A stretch of DNA of 64,000 nt, taken from assembly GCF_024323335.1 (NCBI RefSeq), contig NC_066583.1:369089452-369153451 (forward strand), read 5' to 3'. Under the pieces are notes generated by a model, which searched no databases, had not been told where the DNA came from, and saw nothing but the letters and a program-made list of their open reading frames with translations. Position numbers and translations under genes: made by a program. Of the stretch, positions 1 to 10,426 are shown piece by piece (position 1 is the stretch's first letter; each line of letters opens with the position of its first letter). Source of the stretch: Lathyrus oleraceus (lineage: Eukaryota; Streptophyta; Magnoliopsida; Fabales; Fabaceae).

Positions 1-630
1 TTCAAACACCTATCTTGAAGATTTGAAGTCTTATCAAAAGTTTCCAAAAATGGAAAGTGACCTGTAATTTCAAATTTCCAAAAATGGCAAGTTTTCAGTC
101 CAACTTCAACTTGACTTATCAACATCAAATAAGCTTAAAATGGATTTTTGGTGAACATGAAAGTTGAAGATCTTTCTCTCCCATTTCCAAAAAGTCCTAG
201 ATCATGTTCATCTGATGAATGGTTGAGAAGTTATGGCCAAATGATCACAAAGTGTGCATGGAAGTTCAAAGTGACATAACTTTTGATCCAAAACTTCAAA
301 TTGGTCCACTCTTTTTGCAACATGCTCCTTATGACCAATATTTTCCAAATCAAGCCTTGCATTACATGAAAGAAGCTCATATGATCATTGATTCATACAT
401 GTGCATTTTGGAGGGAAAACTCATAATTCAAATTTGGTTGATCATGCATGCCAAATACCAATTCCATCTTGATTATTGAGTGTTTTTAAGTGATTTTGAA
501 GCCCAGCATGGCACTGTTCACGTGTGAAATTTTACATGCTAAGCACACTTGCATTTTTTGCACTTCGCCTCATTTCTCCCTAATCTCAATTAACCAAAGC
601 CTAAATTGATTATCAGCATCATTAACACAT

Positions 631-640
631 TATATAAAAG
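631..640 (+). promoter_or_regulatory. LTR TATA box
   Basis: TATATAAAAG lies in an AT-rich context. The related LTR on the minus strand has a TATA motif in the corresponding place (13,140-13,147), which supports this as the retrotransposon promoter. The start site is not determined. Confidence 0.5.
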
Positions 641-3179
641 CCTAATCATAACTGTTTTTGCTGATAACAACACATTTCAGATCTGAAATTCAAGCTTCCC
701 TCCATTTTTTCTCTCACTTCAAACTTCAAGTTTCTTCACATAATTCATCAAAATTCTTGTATAATCTTGTTCATCGTGCATCATTGAGTAGGAATCAAGC
801 TTTGGTTTGAAGAATTTGGTCCAGATTTGAGAAAATCAAAAGCATGAACATGTTGATGGAGCTTGAGAGTTGAGCTAGATCCACGTGCCTTCAACCATCA
901 ATTCTTGCACAAAGCTTCATTAGAGGTTAAAAGAAGAAGATATGGAGACTTTGGAAGCTTGAGGACACGAGTTTAGATCACTGCAATCTCAGGTAGGTGA
1001 AATTAGATCCTCTTATTTTGCCATTTGCTTGCCATGATTGTGTAGATCTAAGTCCCCTGAGCATGCTGATATAATTAGATCTTGATTTGGCTGGATATTG
1101 ATCATGATATGTTGATTTAAAGTTTGGATGTTGAAAATGTTTGTGCTCGATCCGTTCGATTCATGAAGTTTTAGATTGAATGAATATGAGATTCATGATC
1201 CTCGTTGAAAACTCTTTCGAACCATATGTATTTCATCAATTTCTGGAAAAAAAATTGTGTCTCCTCCGCCTGGCTGGTCGGAGAAGACAGTGGAAAACAC
1301 CGTGCGCCGCCGTCTGGTCTTTTGCTAGGGTTTACGTTTCCAAAACGCAGCGTTTTGTTTATGAACGCGCTTTGAACCTTGCGTACGCTGGTTCGATCCT
1401 GGCCAAGGCATTTTGGAATTTCATTTGTTTTATCACTTACCTTCCTGTGTTCGATTCCTGGCATTGTGTGTTTTGTGGATTTGATTTATTTTGAGCGCTC
1501 CTTTTACAAGCCATGCGTGGGTTCGATTCCAGTAGATGCATTCTCTGAATTTTATTCAAAATTTCATTTTCCCTCCATTGCCATGCATTATTTCATATTA
1601 TTTTGTTCAACTTCAAAAATCATTAAAAATAATAGAGATGTCCAATTTGTTCCCAATTTTTTTTCACATTCTTGTTTTGATCTCTAGTTTTTTATAGGAT
1701 TTATTTCATGAATTGTTTGCTTCTGGATTTTATTTGTGGAATGTTTGTTTGAACCTTATGCCAAATTGACATGTTGAATTCAATGGTTTGTGAAATGCTC
1801 ATCTTTAATCCAATTGACTTGAAATTTTGCATGCTTGATCCTCACATATGATATGAATTTTTAGCTTTGGTTTGGAATTTTTATGATATGCTATCAGTGT
1901 TTTTGACACATGAACATGTGGTGTGACAATTTGTGTCACCTTTTGGATGTTGCATTTGTGCATTTTCATTCATATATCAATTGAACTCTTCTGGATCTGT
2001 ATTTTTGTATGATGATTACTCATAACAGGATAAGCTTGCATAAACAATTTCAAGATCATTTGATTCTTTTCTGTTTTGATTTGGATTTTCTCATTTGGAT
2101 ATCGACTTTGTGCACCTTTGCTTGCCTTTGCTTTACATTGATCATTTGATGCCTTTGCCTTATGAATTGATCTTGGTCCTTTTGAGGACACTTTGTTGAT
2201 TATTTTAACTTGCAATATGTGAAAGATGGACTTCTGTTTTGATCGTTTGACTTGCTTTTGAACCTAGTCTCTATACTAGTGATTTGTACACATACTAATT
2301 GTACTTTGTGTTTCAGGTTCGAGCATTTAGCTTTGATGGTTGGTGTGGTCTCATTATTTGAGATGCAAGATGCTTTTGATTACTAACTCTTGTTGTGTTT
2401 TAGGTCCATTGATGTGATGAACTCATTTGAGTGCTTGCACTTGTGATTTGCATTGTGTAGATATTGGAAAGTTCCACTGTTGTCTGTTGGTTTTTCTGAA
2501 TACAATACTAATTGATTAGCTTTTGTACAGGTACATTAGTCGCTTTGCTTTGCTTAAGCTTTGGAGTGTGGTTGATACACCACTGAGGTAGTTTAGCCCT
2601 CTTTCTCCATGTAGTCTGGAAGTCCTGTCGCCTTTTTGGCAGGCATTTGGCTGAAGTCCTCCTTAAGAGGCTCTTTGTGTGTTTGTTTACGTTTGTGCCA
2701 AAGACCTCCAAGTGAGGCATGTTACTTGATAAGTCCTCCTAAGTGAAGAGGCAATTGACAGATAGAAGGGATTAGCAATCAATCCCTTGTTATTCTGTGT
2801 GTCATTCATTATGCTCGCACTACGTGCTGATGCTCTTGAACAAGTACCCAAGATCTTTGTATAGAGTCAATCAAGTGGAATAGGGTCCCTCTTTCTGGAT
2901 CCCCACGCTTTCTTTGATTTGCGCTCACCCAGGCCAGGGTTAAGAGCATGAGGTCTCATCCTCAGTACCATTTTGATCTGCTCACCCTGACGTTCAATGT
3001 CAGTGGTTAAGAGCTCTTGTTTACCTTTGCATTCTGGCTTGTTTGTCGAGGTTGATATGACCCCTCTTGACTAAAGCCCACCCATTTGATTGAGCCTCTT
3101 GTTTGTATATAGTGTGTGATGATTTCTTACTTGTGAACTCTTGATGTGTTTGCTTTTGATGCTTATCTGTTTGTTGTTT

Positions 3180-3310
3180 GGAGTCGGATATAAGTCCATC
3201 TATTGGCATTCTGTTTCCGTTTTGTTGTTAGGAGTTGGATGTAAGTCCATTTATTGGCATTCTGTTTCCTTGGAGTCGGGTGTAAGTCCATCTATTGGCA
3301 TCTTGTTTCC
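3180..3310 (+). repeat. Minisatellite inside LTR, 3 copies
   Basis: Three imperfect copies, 40-50 bp apart, share the core GTCCATCTATTGGCATTCTG. The minus-strand sister LTR carries four copies of the same core at 9,421-9,716, so the copy number differs between members of the family. Confidence 0.75.
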
Positions 3311-3661
3311 TTTATTTGTGGTCCTCTCATGAGCCCCCTTGTTGGTGTGTTTACTCTATGCCTTATGTTTTTTGTGTGGTGTGATCGTCTCCCCATAGGA
3401 TTGCTAGACTTCATAGTGTCTCTCGTTTGCATGTCAATTAAGGTAGCACGGTTCCTTCGTCTAGGACTTCCTTTTTGCATGAGCATTCCTAAAACACAAA
3501 CAAACTCTTTGATTATCTTTTCTTAAGGACACGTTAACTCCTTCTACTACAGGTGAGTAAGTCTCCGAAGGTCGAGCATCCGGTAGATTGCGTAGTAACA
3601 TCGTTCATCTAAAAAACACAAAACAAATAGAAATAGGTTAGCGGAGCTACGATGCTCTGAT

Positions 3662-3679
3662 TCTCAATCCTTCTTGAGA
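3662..3679 (+). other. LTR hairpin next to TACGTA
   Basis: TCTCAA, a six-base loop, then TTGAGA, immediately followed by TACGTA. Upstream is GAGCTACGATGCTCTGAT. The same flanks bracket different but still paired stems in the minus-strand LTR (see 9,234-10,478). The structure is a prediction from sequence only. Confidence 0.55.
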
Positions 3680-4044
3680 TACGTATGCAGCAGGGTAGGG
3701 CTTGTGCGAGCAATAATTCTTTATTTTCCCTACTTTGATTTTTCTCTCTTTTGCATTGCATGTAGGACTTTTTACACACACTTTAGACGTAAATAGCAAG
3801 CGTGGATCCTGTGGAGTACCACAGACGTGAAGGGGTGCGGTAACCTTCCCTTCACGTAACCGGCCCCCTTACTTAGTTTTTCTCTGGTTCGAGACTTTGT
3901 TTTATCCGTTCCCTCTTGGTTATGCAGTACTACCTTTCCCCCCTCTTGGGATAAAAGTACATAGCTCGCGACTCTACTCTTTTTTTTTCCTCGCCACTCT
4001 TTTTCGCGTTTGTACCTGGATTTGGGAAATCCTGGGGAGCGACA

Positions 4045-5997
4045 GTTACGACCATTTTTTTGCACAATCGCCTCTTCGACACCCAAGATACAAGCTTCGT
4101 ATTCAGCCACATTATTGGTGCATTCAAACGTTAACCGGGCAGCAAAAGGAATGTGGGATCCCTTCGGGGTAACCAAAACAGCACCAACTCCACTACCATT
4201 TACATTAACGGCCCCATCAAACATCATAATCCATTCAGATTCAGGGTCAGGCCCCTCCTCCGGGATAGGTTCCTCACAATCTTTCAATTTGAGAAATATG
4301 ATGTCCTCATCAGGGAACTCAAATTTCATCGGTTGATAATCCTCAATGGGTTGCTGGGCGAGGTAATCAGACAATACACTTCCCTTTATTGCTTTTTGAG
4401 AAGTATACTGGATATCATATTCAGTCAAAATCATTTGCCATCTCGCAACCCGTCCGGTCAATGCTGGCTTCTCAAAAATATACTTGATCGGATCCATCTT
4501 GGAAATTAAAGTGGTATGAACCAGCATATACTGTCTTAGTCGGCGAGCAACCCATGCCAAAGCGCAACAAGTTTTCTCGAGCAGTGAATATCTTGTTTCA
4601 CACTCGGTAAACTTTTTGCTAAGGTAGTAGATTGCATGCTCTTTTCGACCAGACTCGTCATGTTGCCCCAGTACACACCCCATAGACCCCTCTAGGACCG
4701 TCAAGTATAGGATTAACGGTCGACCCTCCACAGGAGGCATCAGAATCGGAGGCTCTTGCAAATATTCTTTTATCTTTTCAAATGTCGCCTGGCAATCATC
4801 ATTCCACCTGACCGTTTGATCTTTTCTCAAGAATTTGAATATAGGTTCACACGTGGCTGTTAGATGAGATATGAACCGTGAAATGTAGTTCAATCTACCT
4901 AAGAAACCACGAACCTCTTTTTCTGTTCTCGGTTCAGGCATTTCCTGTATCGCTTTTACTTTAGCAGGATCAACCTCGATTCCTCTTTCACTCACAATAA
5001 ACCCCAGCAACTTACTGGATCGCACTCTAAAAGTGCACTTATTCGGATTCAACCTCAATTTGAATTGTCTCAACCGATCAAACAACTTGGCCAAGTCTAC
5101 CAAATGCCCCTCTTCTGTTTGGGACTTTTCTATCATGTCATCAACATAGCATTCGATTTCATGGTGAATCATATCATGAAACAAAGTCACCATAGCTCTT
5201 TGATACGTGGCACCGGAGTTCTTGAGACCGAATGGCATCACCTTATAACAAAAAGTGCCCCATGGTGTGATGAACGTTGTTTTCTCCATATCATCTGGCG
5301 ACATTTTAATTTGATTATAGCCAGAAAAGCCATCCATGAAGGAAAACACCGAAAGTTGAGTTGTATTATCTACCAACACATCAATGTGAGGTAATGGAAA
5401 ATCATTTGTCGGGCTAGCTCTGTTCAAATCTCGGTAGTCCACACACATCCTCACTTTTCCATCCTTCTTCGGCACCGACCCAATGTTCGCGACCCAAGGC
5501 GGATAATTAGTAACAGCGAGGAAACCAGCATCCAACTGCTTCTGCACCTCCTCTTTGATTTTCATGGCCATCTCGGGTCGATTTCTGCGCAACTTCTGCT
5601 TCACTGGAGGACAATCTTCTCTTAATGGCAACCTGTGCACAACGATATTGGTATCCAACCCTGGCATATCTTGATAAGACCAGGCGAAGATATCAACATA
5701 CTCTTTTAACAGCGCTACCATTCTGTTCTTGACATTTACCTCCAAAGCGGCCCCAATTTCTACTTCCTTTCTGACCTCCTCGGTGCCTAGATTAACAATC
5801 TCAACTTGCTCCTCGTGTGGTTGAATCACCTTCTCCTCTTGTTTCAACAACCTGGCTAATTCTTCCGGCAGTTCACAATCTTCTTCGCCTTCTTCTTCGG
5901 CATGATAGATCGGATTGTCGAAGTCATATAGGGGTGTAACAGGATTGTTATCAATGAGATCCGGAGAATGATCGCATCCGCATGAATGTTGATTCAT
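4045..5997 (-). pseudogene. Ogre/Tat pol: RT and RNase H, 3'-truncated
   Basis: The Ty3-gypsy polyprotein would copy genomic retrotransposon RNA into DNA. The frame starts at MNQHS. An acidic N-terminal stretch leads to the reverse transcriptase region, where VDYRDLNRASP, FMDGFSGYNQI and the catalytic YVDD (in CYVDDMIEKS) are visible. The RNase H-like connection (YYLSKKFTECETRYS) and the start of the Tat-type RNase H (MMFDGAVN, FECTNNVAEYEACI) follow. There are no internal stops, unlike the plus-strand copy at 18,889-22,345. The reading frame is cut near 4,045-4,066, where the plus-oriented LTR begins; the apparent ORF continuing to 3,772 is LTR sequence. Integrase and the rest are outside the window. 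The lineage is inferred from these motifs and the PBS. Confidence 0.9.
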
Positions 5998-6248
5998 GCA
6001 TTGCTTTAGAGTCGGAACGAGACAAATTGAAAGGAAGAAAAATGAAAATAAACATTGCCATTTTTATTGTTTTTTAAACTGCAAAAATAAATGAAAAACA
6101 GGGAACACCGCTTTTAATGCGAAAAACATCCGTTTATTAATGATGCAAACAATGCAAAATGAAACACATGAGGTGGCTCTTACAATGAACCATTACGTTT
6201 CGGGCAAAACGAATGGCTTTCATGCAAACAGAATTAAAAACAAAAATA
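5998..6248 (-). other. Probable intron/spacer between gag and pol
   Basis: A T-rich, roughly 250-bp stretch separates the gag stop from the pol frame, which is in another phase. The gag stop TAA is formed within GAGTAATA, a donor-like GTAA, the same arrangement as at the plus-strand intron 18,635-18,888. I could not find an acceptor that restores phase, so splicing is not shown here. Confidence 0.4.
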
Positions 6249-7619
6249 TTACTCTTCACGTAGAGTGACCGTGATGATCTTTTCGACCTTCCAGTTCTGG
6301 ATTTCCATTCCTGGTACGCAAGGTTTTATCCACGAATCAAGCTCGCAGTCACTGTCAGTTTCTTCACCCACCGCACAGATATGGCTTGCATCCTCAGAAA
6401 TTGCATTCACCCCCATCTGACCATGCGTCAGCATGGGATTAGCATTAACATTCGGCGATGGTGCAAAATTGATGGCTTTAGAATCCACCAAATCTTGAAC
6501 GACATGCTTAAAAGCTTTACAACACTCAATGTTATGCCCGGGTGCACCAGAATGGAACTCGCACTTGACGTTCTCATCATAACTTGCAGGCTTCTGATCT
6601 GGTCTTACAGGAGCCAACGTCCTCAGCTGAACCAACCCAAGATCCTTCAACCTTTTCAACAAAAGGGCATACGTCATTGGTGGCCTATCAAACTGACGAT
6701 CTGCCATCCTTCCTCTCACTTGGTACCCAGCTCTCTGTGTTCTCTGTTGAGGTTGCTGCTGTGGCTATTGTACAGATTGATTACCAGCAGGAATCGTTAC
6801 TGCAGCAACATACAGGTGGTAACGATCCCTACCTTGTCCTCTTTGGGCATACGTAGCACTCGATTCACCCTCCTTCTTACGCTGACTGTTCCCAAAGGGC
6901 TTCTTCAATTCAGACGACGAAGCATTTCTCTGTATCTTTCCTATTTTTAACCAGCTTTCAATCCTCCCATTGTACTTATCAAACGAGGGCACTTTGAACT
7001 TCTGTGGAATCACAATCCCCTCAACCAGCCCCATGTTTGTCATATTAATAGTCCCAGGAGAAGTATGGCTTTCCAGAGCCCTGATCTTTTCTGGTAGTAC
7101 CTGAATCTCTTTATTCGGCGGTTGAACACCATATTGACCGAACTGCTCATTCAACACAGAGAACTGACCCTCTTCTTTATCCTCCACAGCCCCAAAGAAA
7201 GGAGGAAACTGATTATCCTTCAAAGTATTGCCCACAAGACCTGGTCCACCGCCTGCAGCGAAACCAAAACCACCACCGTTGTTGATGAATACACCAGTAT
7301 TAGTTGCCTTCCTTCTGAGATCACCACCACCCCTAGAACCACCAGGACCATGGATGAAGTTACCCTCATGACTGTTGCCATTGTTGGCAATCGAAGCCAG
7401 CTCAAGCCTCTCCACCTTCTCGGCGATTGCTTTCTGCTCCATGGCGAACCCTTGCATGGCGTTGATCAACTGATTCATCTTCTCTTTCAGTTCGAGAATA
7501 TCAGCGTTGGAAGGATCCATCAGTCTGGATTTGTTGCGTCTGGTAGGGTATCTGTGCGGACGAGCTACGTGCAGAGGAATGATTCTGCGTGCGCGAGCAA
7601 TGATTCCTGAGTCAACCAA
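6249..7619 (-). pseudogene. Ogre/Tat gag with capsid deletion and no protease
   Basis: One frame runs through this span, broken by a single TAG at 6,765-6,767 inside a Gln-rich stretch. The N-terminal part is Gly/Asn-rich after a basic start (RYPTRRNKSRLMD). The conserved entry to the capsid (KFKVPSFDKYNG) jumps directly to the post-capsid motif RIESWLKIGKI. The roughly 150-200 residue capsid core seen in the plus-strand copy is therefore missing. The zinc-knuckle-like motif CEFHSGAPGHNIECC is present. After it the frame ends without any DTG/DSG protease, although the plus-strand copy has one. The frame is therefore a deletion derivative that could not make virus-like particles on its own. 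No ORF1 is found upstream. Confidence 0.8.
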
Positions 7620-8864
7620 ACACGTTAGAAACTGACACCTGCAAAATAGAAGACAAGTTATTATGACTCACGCATGGATGCAATGTCTATTCATAGGAGG
7701 AACATTCTGTCTTTCGATCCTGGTTTCATCGAGACGGATAATAATCTGACAATGACATTCTGACATCAATCTTTTTTTAAGTCGGTCCCCATATCTGGAA
7801 TAAGGATGTCTCTCAACCAGAATCTCAATCAAGAATGTCCCCTACATATGGATAAACATGAGTTAGATGCAAATGAATGTGAAATGGGAATGATGCAGAT
7901 GCATGAATGCAATTCATGGTGCCATCCTCCAAGTCATCTGAACATCAACTGTACTGGATCCCGGTCTCAGAACTAATCACAACCATCTGAGGGACTAAGT
8001 AACCACAAATCCAACTCGGGGGGTTCCGAAATAAACGGAACCAGAGGATATATCACCATCATCACAGGAAAGCCATTGAACGGAGCAACAATATCATCTG
8101 AACACAAAGCCCCAAATCTGACCCGGGGAATCCGAAATAAACGGAATCCGCTGATAAATACCACGGACAGAACTCCGGCGTCTCAAAAATAAATATCCAT
8201 AAATCCAACTTATCAATAGGACCCATATCAAGAACTGAACCAAAGTCACCAGCAAAAGGTCACCAACAGAATTTGTACCTGTAGGAATCAAACCCTCCCC
8301 TCACAGGTAAATTCTAATAAGGTCATCCTAAGGAGGATAATCGGTCTCGATAATCGGACAAGATACTCAACGGGTTTTCCCTTTCGGGTGTGCCGTACAG
8401 CTCTCATAAGATCATCTAAACCAAAAATCCGGGAAAGAGCGGTCACCGAAGTCAATAGCTCAAAAGAGATATAACCCAACCATAGTGGAAACTCCACAAG
8501 GAAGAGCTCTCTCAAAAGAACCTCGTCCGGCTTGTGGTATGTCACGTCGCAACAATCATGCCAAACCAACATGTGAGGAACGTGAGACCACGCTAATCCT
8601 AGGTGTATACTCGGGCCTGGGTTTTAGCCCCACTCAGAACACCCACCCCAAATCATAGGAACCACACCTGTACAGAATCCAGCACAGTGATAATATGATG
8701 CATGCAAACATATATGCAAATATATACAATCATAGTATAATAATCACAAATGCGATAAATAAGCAGTAAAAGCAACTCAAACTACCCTAGAGACTACGCT
8801 AGAGAGCGCTAGGATTGACTCGCTTAGGGAATATGGACCAGCAAGAGGTCAACTTCAGTGTAAA
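7620..8864 (-). other. Untranslated leader of the minus-strand Ogre/Tat element
   Basis: The 1.2 kb between PBS and gag has no convincing ORF; in particular there is no ORF1. About 7,995-8,205 holds two diverged copies, roughly 105 bp apart, centred on CCGAAATAAACGGAA. The first forms a perfect 7-bp stem (GGTTCCG/CGGAACC); the second pairs only 4 bp. Confidence 0.5.
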
Positions 8865-8882
8865 TCCCCAGCAGAGTCGCCA
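8865..8882 (-). promoter_or_regulatory. Primer binding site (Ogre type)
   Basis: Read on the minus strand this is TGGCGACTCTGCTGGGGA, two bases after the LTR end GCGACA. It is the site where a host tRNA primes minus-strand DNA synthesis; Ogre elements are reported to use tRNA-Arg. It fixes the element's orientation and the inner LTR border. Confidence 0.85.
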
Positions 8883-9420
8883 GCTGTCGCAACGCGAAAA
8901 ACAACCGGCGGGAAAAATACAGAGCCGCCACCGACGCTATTCATCCTATGACGGAAAGGAAGCGCGGGACTAACCTAAGAAAGGGAAAGGAACGGTCTTA
9001 CGACCAGAGATTGCAAGGTACGGGAGTCGGTTACGCAAGGGGAAGGTATTAGCACCCCTCACGTCCGCCGTACTCGACGGGATCCACGCTCAAAAGATAG
9101 CTCAAAGGAAAAGAAATAAGTTGCTAATAAACTGCTCAAAGAAAACTGCATAAATTGGAATTATAAACAGGTGAAAGAAGAAAGAAGACGGAGGAAGGGG
9201 ACTCGGCAGGATATTGCATCCTAGGCCTACGTAGTTTGTCAGAAACAAACATCAGAGTCAATGTAGTTCGGGGAAATGAGACATGCTCGCTAAGACATCG
9301 CGTCTTATGCCTACGTATCTTCTCTATCCAGAGAAGAATCAGAGCACTCGTAGCTCGGCTAACACACGCCGAAACAAGACAACAAAAAGAGACGCTGAGA
9401 CGTCGAAAGAAACACTCAAA

Positions 9421-9716
9421 AGGAAACAGAATGCCAATACATGGACTTACACCCGACTCCTAACAATAACAACAAGGAAACAGAATGCCAATACATGGAC
9501 TTACACCTGACTCACAACAATAGCAAAAACCAAAAAGGGACGCTGAGACGTCAAAAGAAACACCCACAAGGAAACAGAATGCCAATACATGGACTTACAT
9601 CCGACTCCCAACAATAACAAACACCAAAAAGGGACGCTGAGACGTCAAAAGAAACACCCAAAAGGAAACAGAATGCCAATACATGGACTTATATCCGACT
9701 CCCAACAATAACAAAC
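9421..9716 (-). repeat. Minisatellite in LTR, 4 copies
   Basis: Four copies of a unit with core AGAATGCCAATACATGGACT start near 9,421, 9,476, 9,570 and 9,663. The spacing is about 55 bp for the first pair and 93-94 bp for the others. The longer units have gained an insert containing GACGCTGAGACGTC. Confidence 0.8.
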
Positions 9717-9745
9717 GCTAACCAGCGTACACCAAAGTGACTACC

Positions 9746-9900
9746 AATCGTCATAAATGAACCCCAAAGATGATAACCATCATCACAAATGAACCCCGAG
9801 TGAGTGACAACCGTCACAAATGAACCCCAAAGATGATAACCATCATAACAAATGAACCCCAAGTGAGTGACAACCGTCACAAATGAACCCCAGATGATCC
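9746..9900 (-). repeat. Short tandem repeat in LTR
   Basis: The segment CACAAATGAACCCC recurs about four times, alternating between GATGATAACCATCAT and GAGTGACAACCGT linkers. This gives a higher-order period of roughly 60 bp. Confidence 0.65.
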
Positions 9901-10282
9901 CCAAGATAAACCCCAGGGTATGAACATACAACACATACACACGCTGAGTAAACGGGTACTCACACCACAAATGCCAGAAGCAAAGAGTGAACACACGCAA
10001 GACAACACAGCAAAAAAGAAAAAGGGTGAACGCACAAAAAAAAAGGGTGCCCGAAGAGATTTCGCTCAATCTCCTGCCTACGTATCTCATCTGGTATGAG
10101 AATCAGGGCGACGTAGTTCCCCTTAACATGGGAAAAAAGACAACAAAAAGAGACGCTGAGACGTCAAAAGAAATAAAAAGGTTGCCCGGAGAGATCTCGC
10201 TCTATCTCCTGCCTACGTATCTCATCTGGTATGAGAATCAGGGCGACGTAGTTCCCCTAACAGGGGAAAAAAGAAAACAAAA

Positions 10283-10426
10283 AGAGACGCTGAGACGTCA
10301 AAAGAAACAAAAAGGTTGAGAGACGCTGAGACGTCAAAAGAAACAAAAAGGTTGAGAGACGCTGAGACGTCAAAAGAAACAAAAAGGTTGAGAGACGCTG
10401 AGACGTCAAAAGAAACAAAAAGGTTG
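10283..10426 (-). repeat. 36-bp minisatellite, 4 copies
   Basis: Near-identical units start at 10,283, 10,319, 10,355 and 10,391, each with AGAGACGCTGAGACGTC followed by AAAAGAAACAAAAAGG. Because 36 is divisible by three the array reads as a 12-residue peptide repeat, but that is incidental. Confidence 0.85.

Larger units (their letters stand above)
1..4044 (+). mobile_element. Ogre/Tat LTR, 5'-truncated by window edge
   Basis: This is a plus-oriented LTR of the same family as the minus-strand LTR at 8,885-14,399. Its first bases align with the reverse complement of about 13,750, so roughly 0.65 kb of its start lies outside the window. It ends in GCGACA at 4,044, the usual Ogre-type end. No PBS follows. 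Instead minus-strand RNase H coding sequence begins, so this is either the 3' LTR of an element lying to the left or a solo LTR, inserted into the minus-strand pol. The many small reading frames in it are not genes. The family assignment is by similarity to the other LTR and by its structural context; the insertion model is inference. Confidence 0.8.

Noticed and set aside
3772..4044. Apparent C-terminal extension of the minus-strand pol ORF
   Set aside because: This stretch is the end of the plus-oriented LTR; open reading there is chance.
8288..8572. Minus-strand ORF of 94 residues in the leader as ORF1
   Set aside because: It has no similarity to the ORF1 pieces at 14,401 or 30,966 and lies in repetitive leader sequence.
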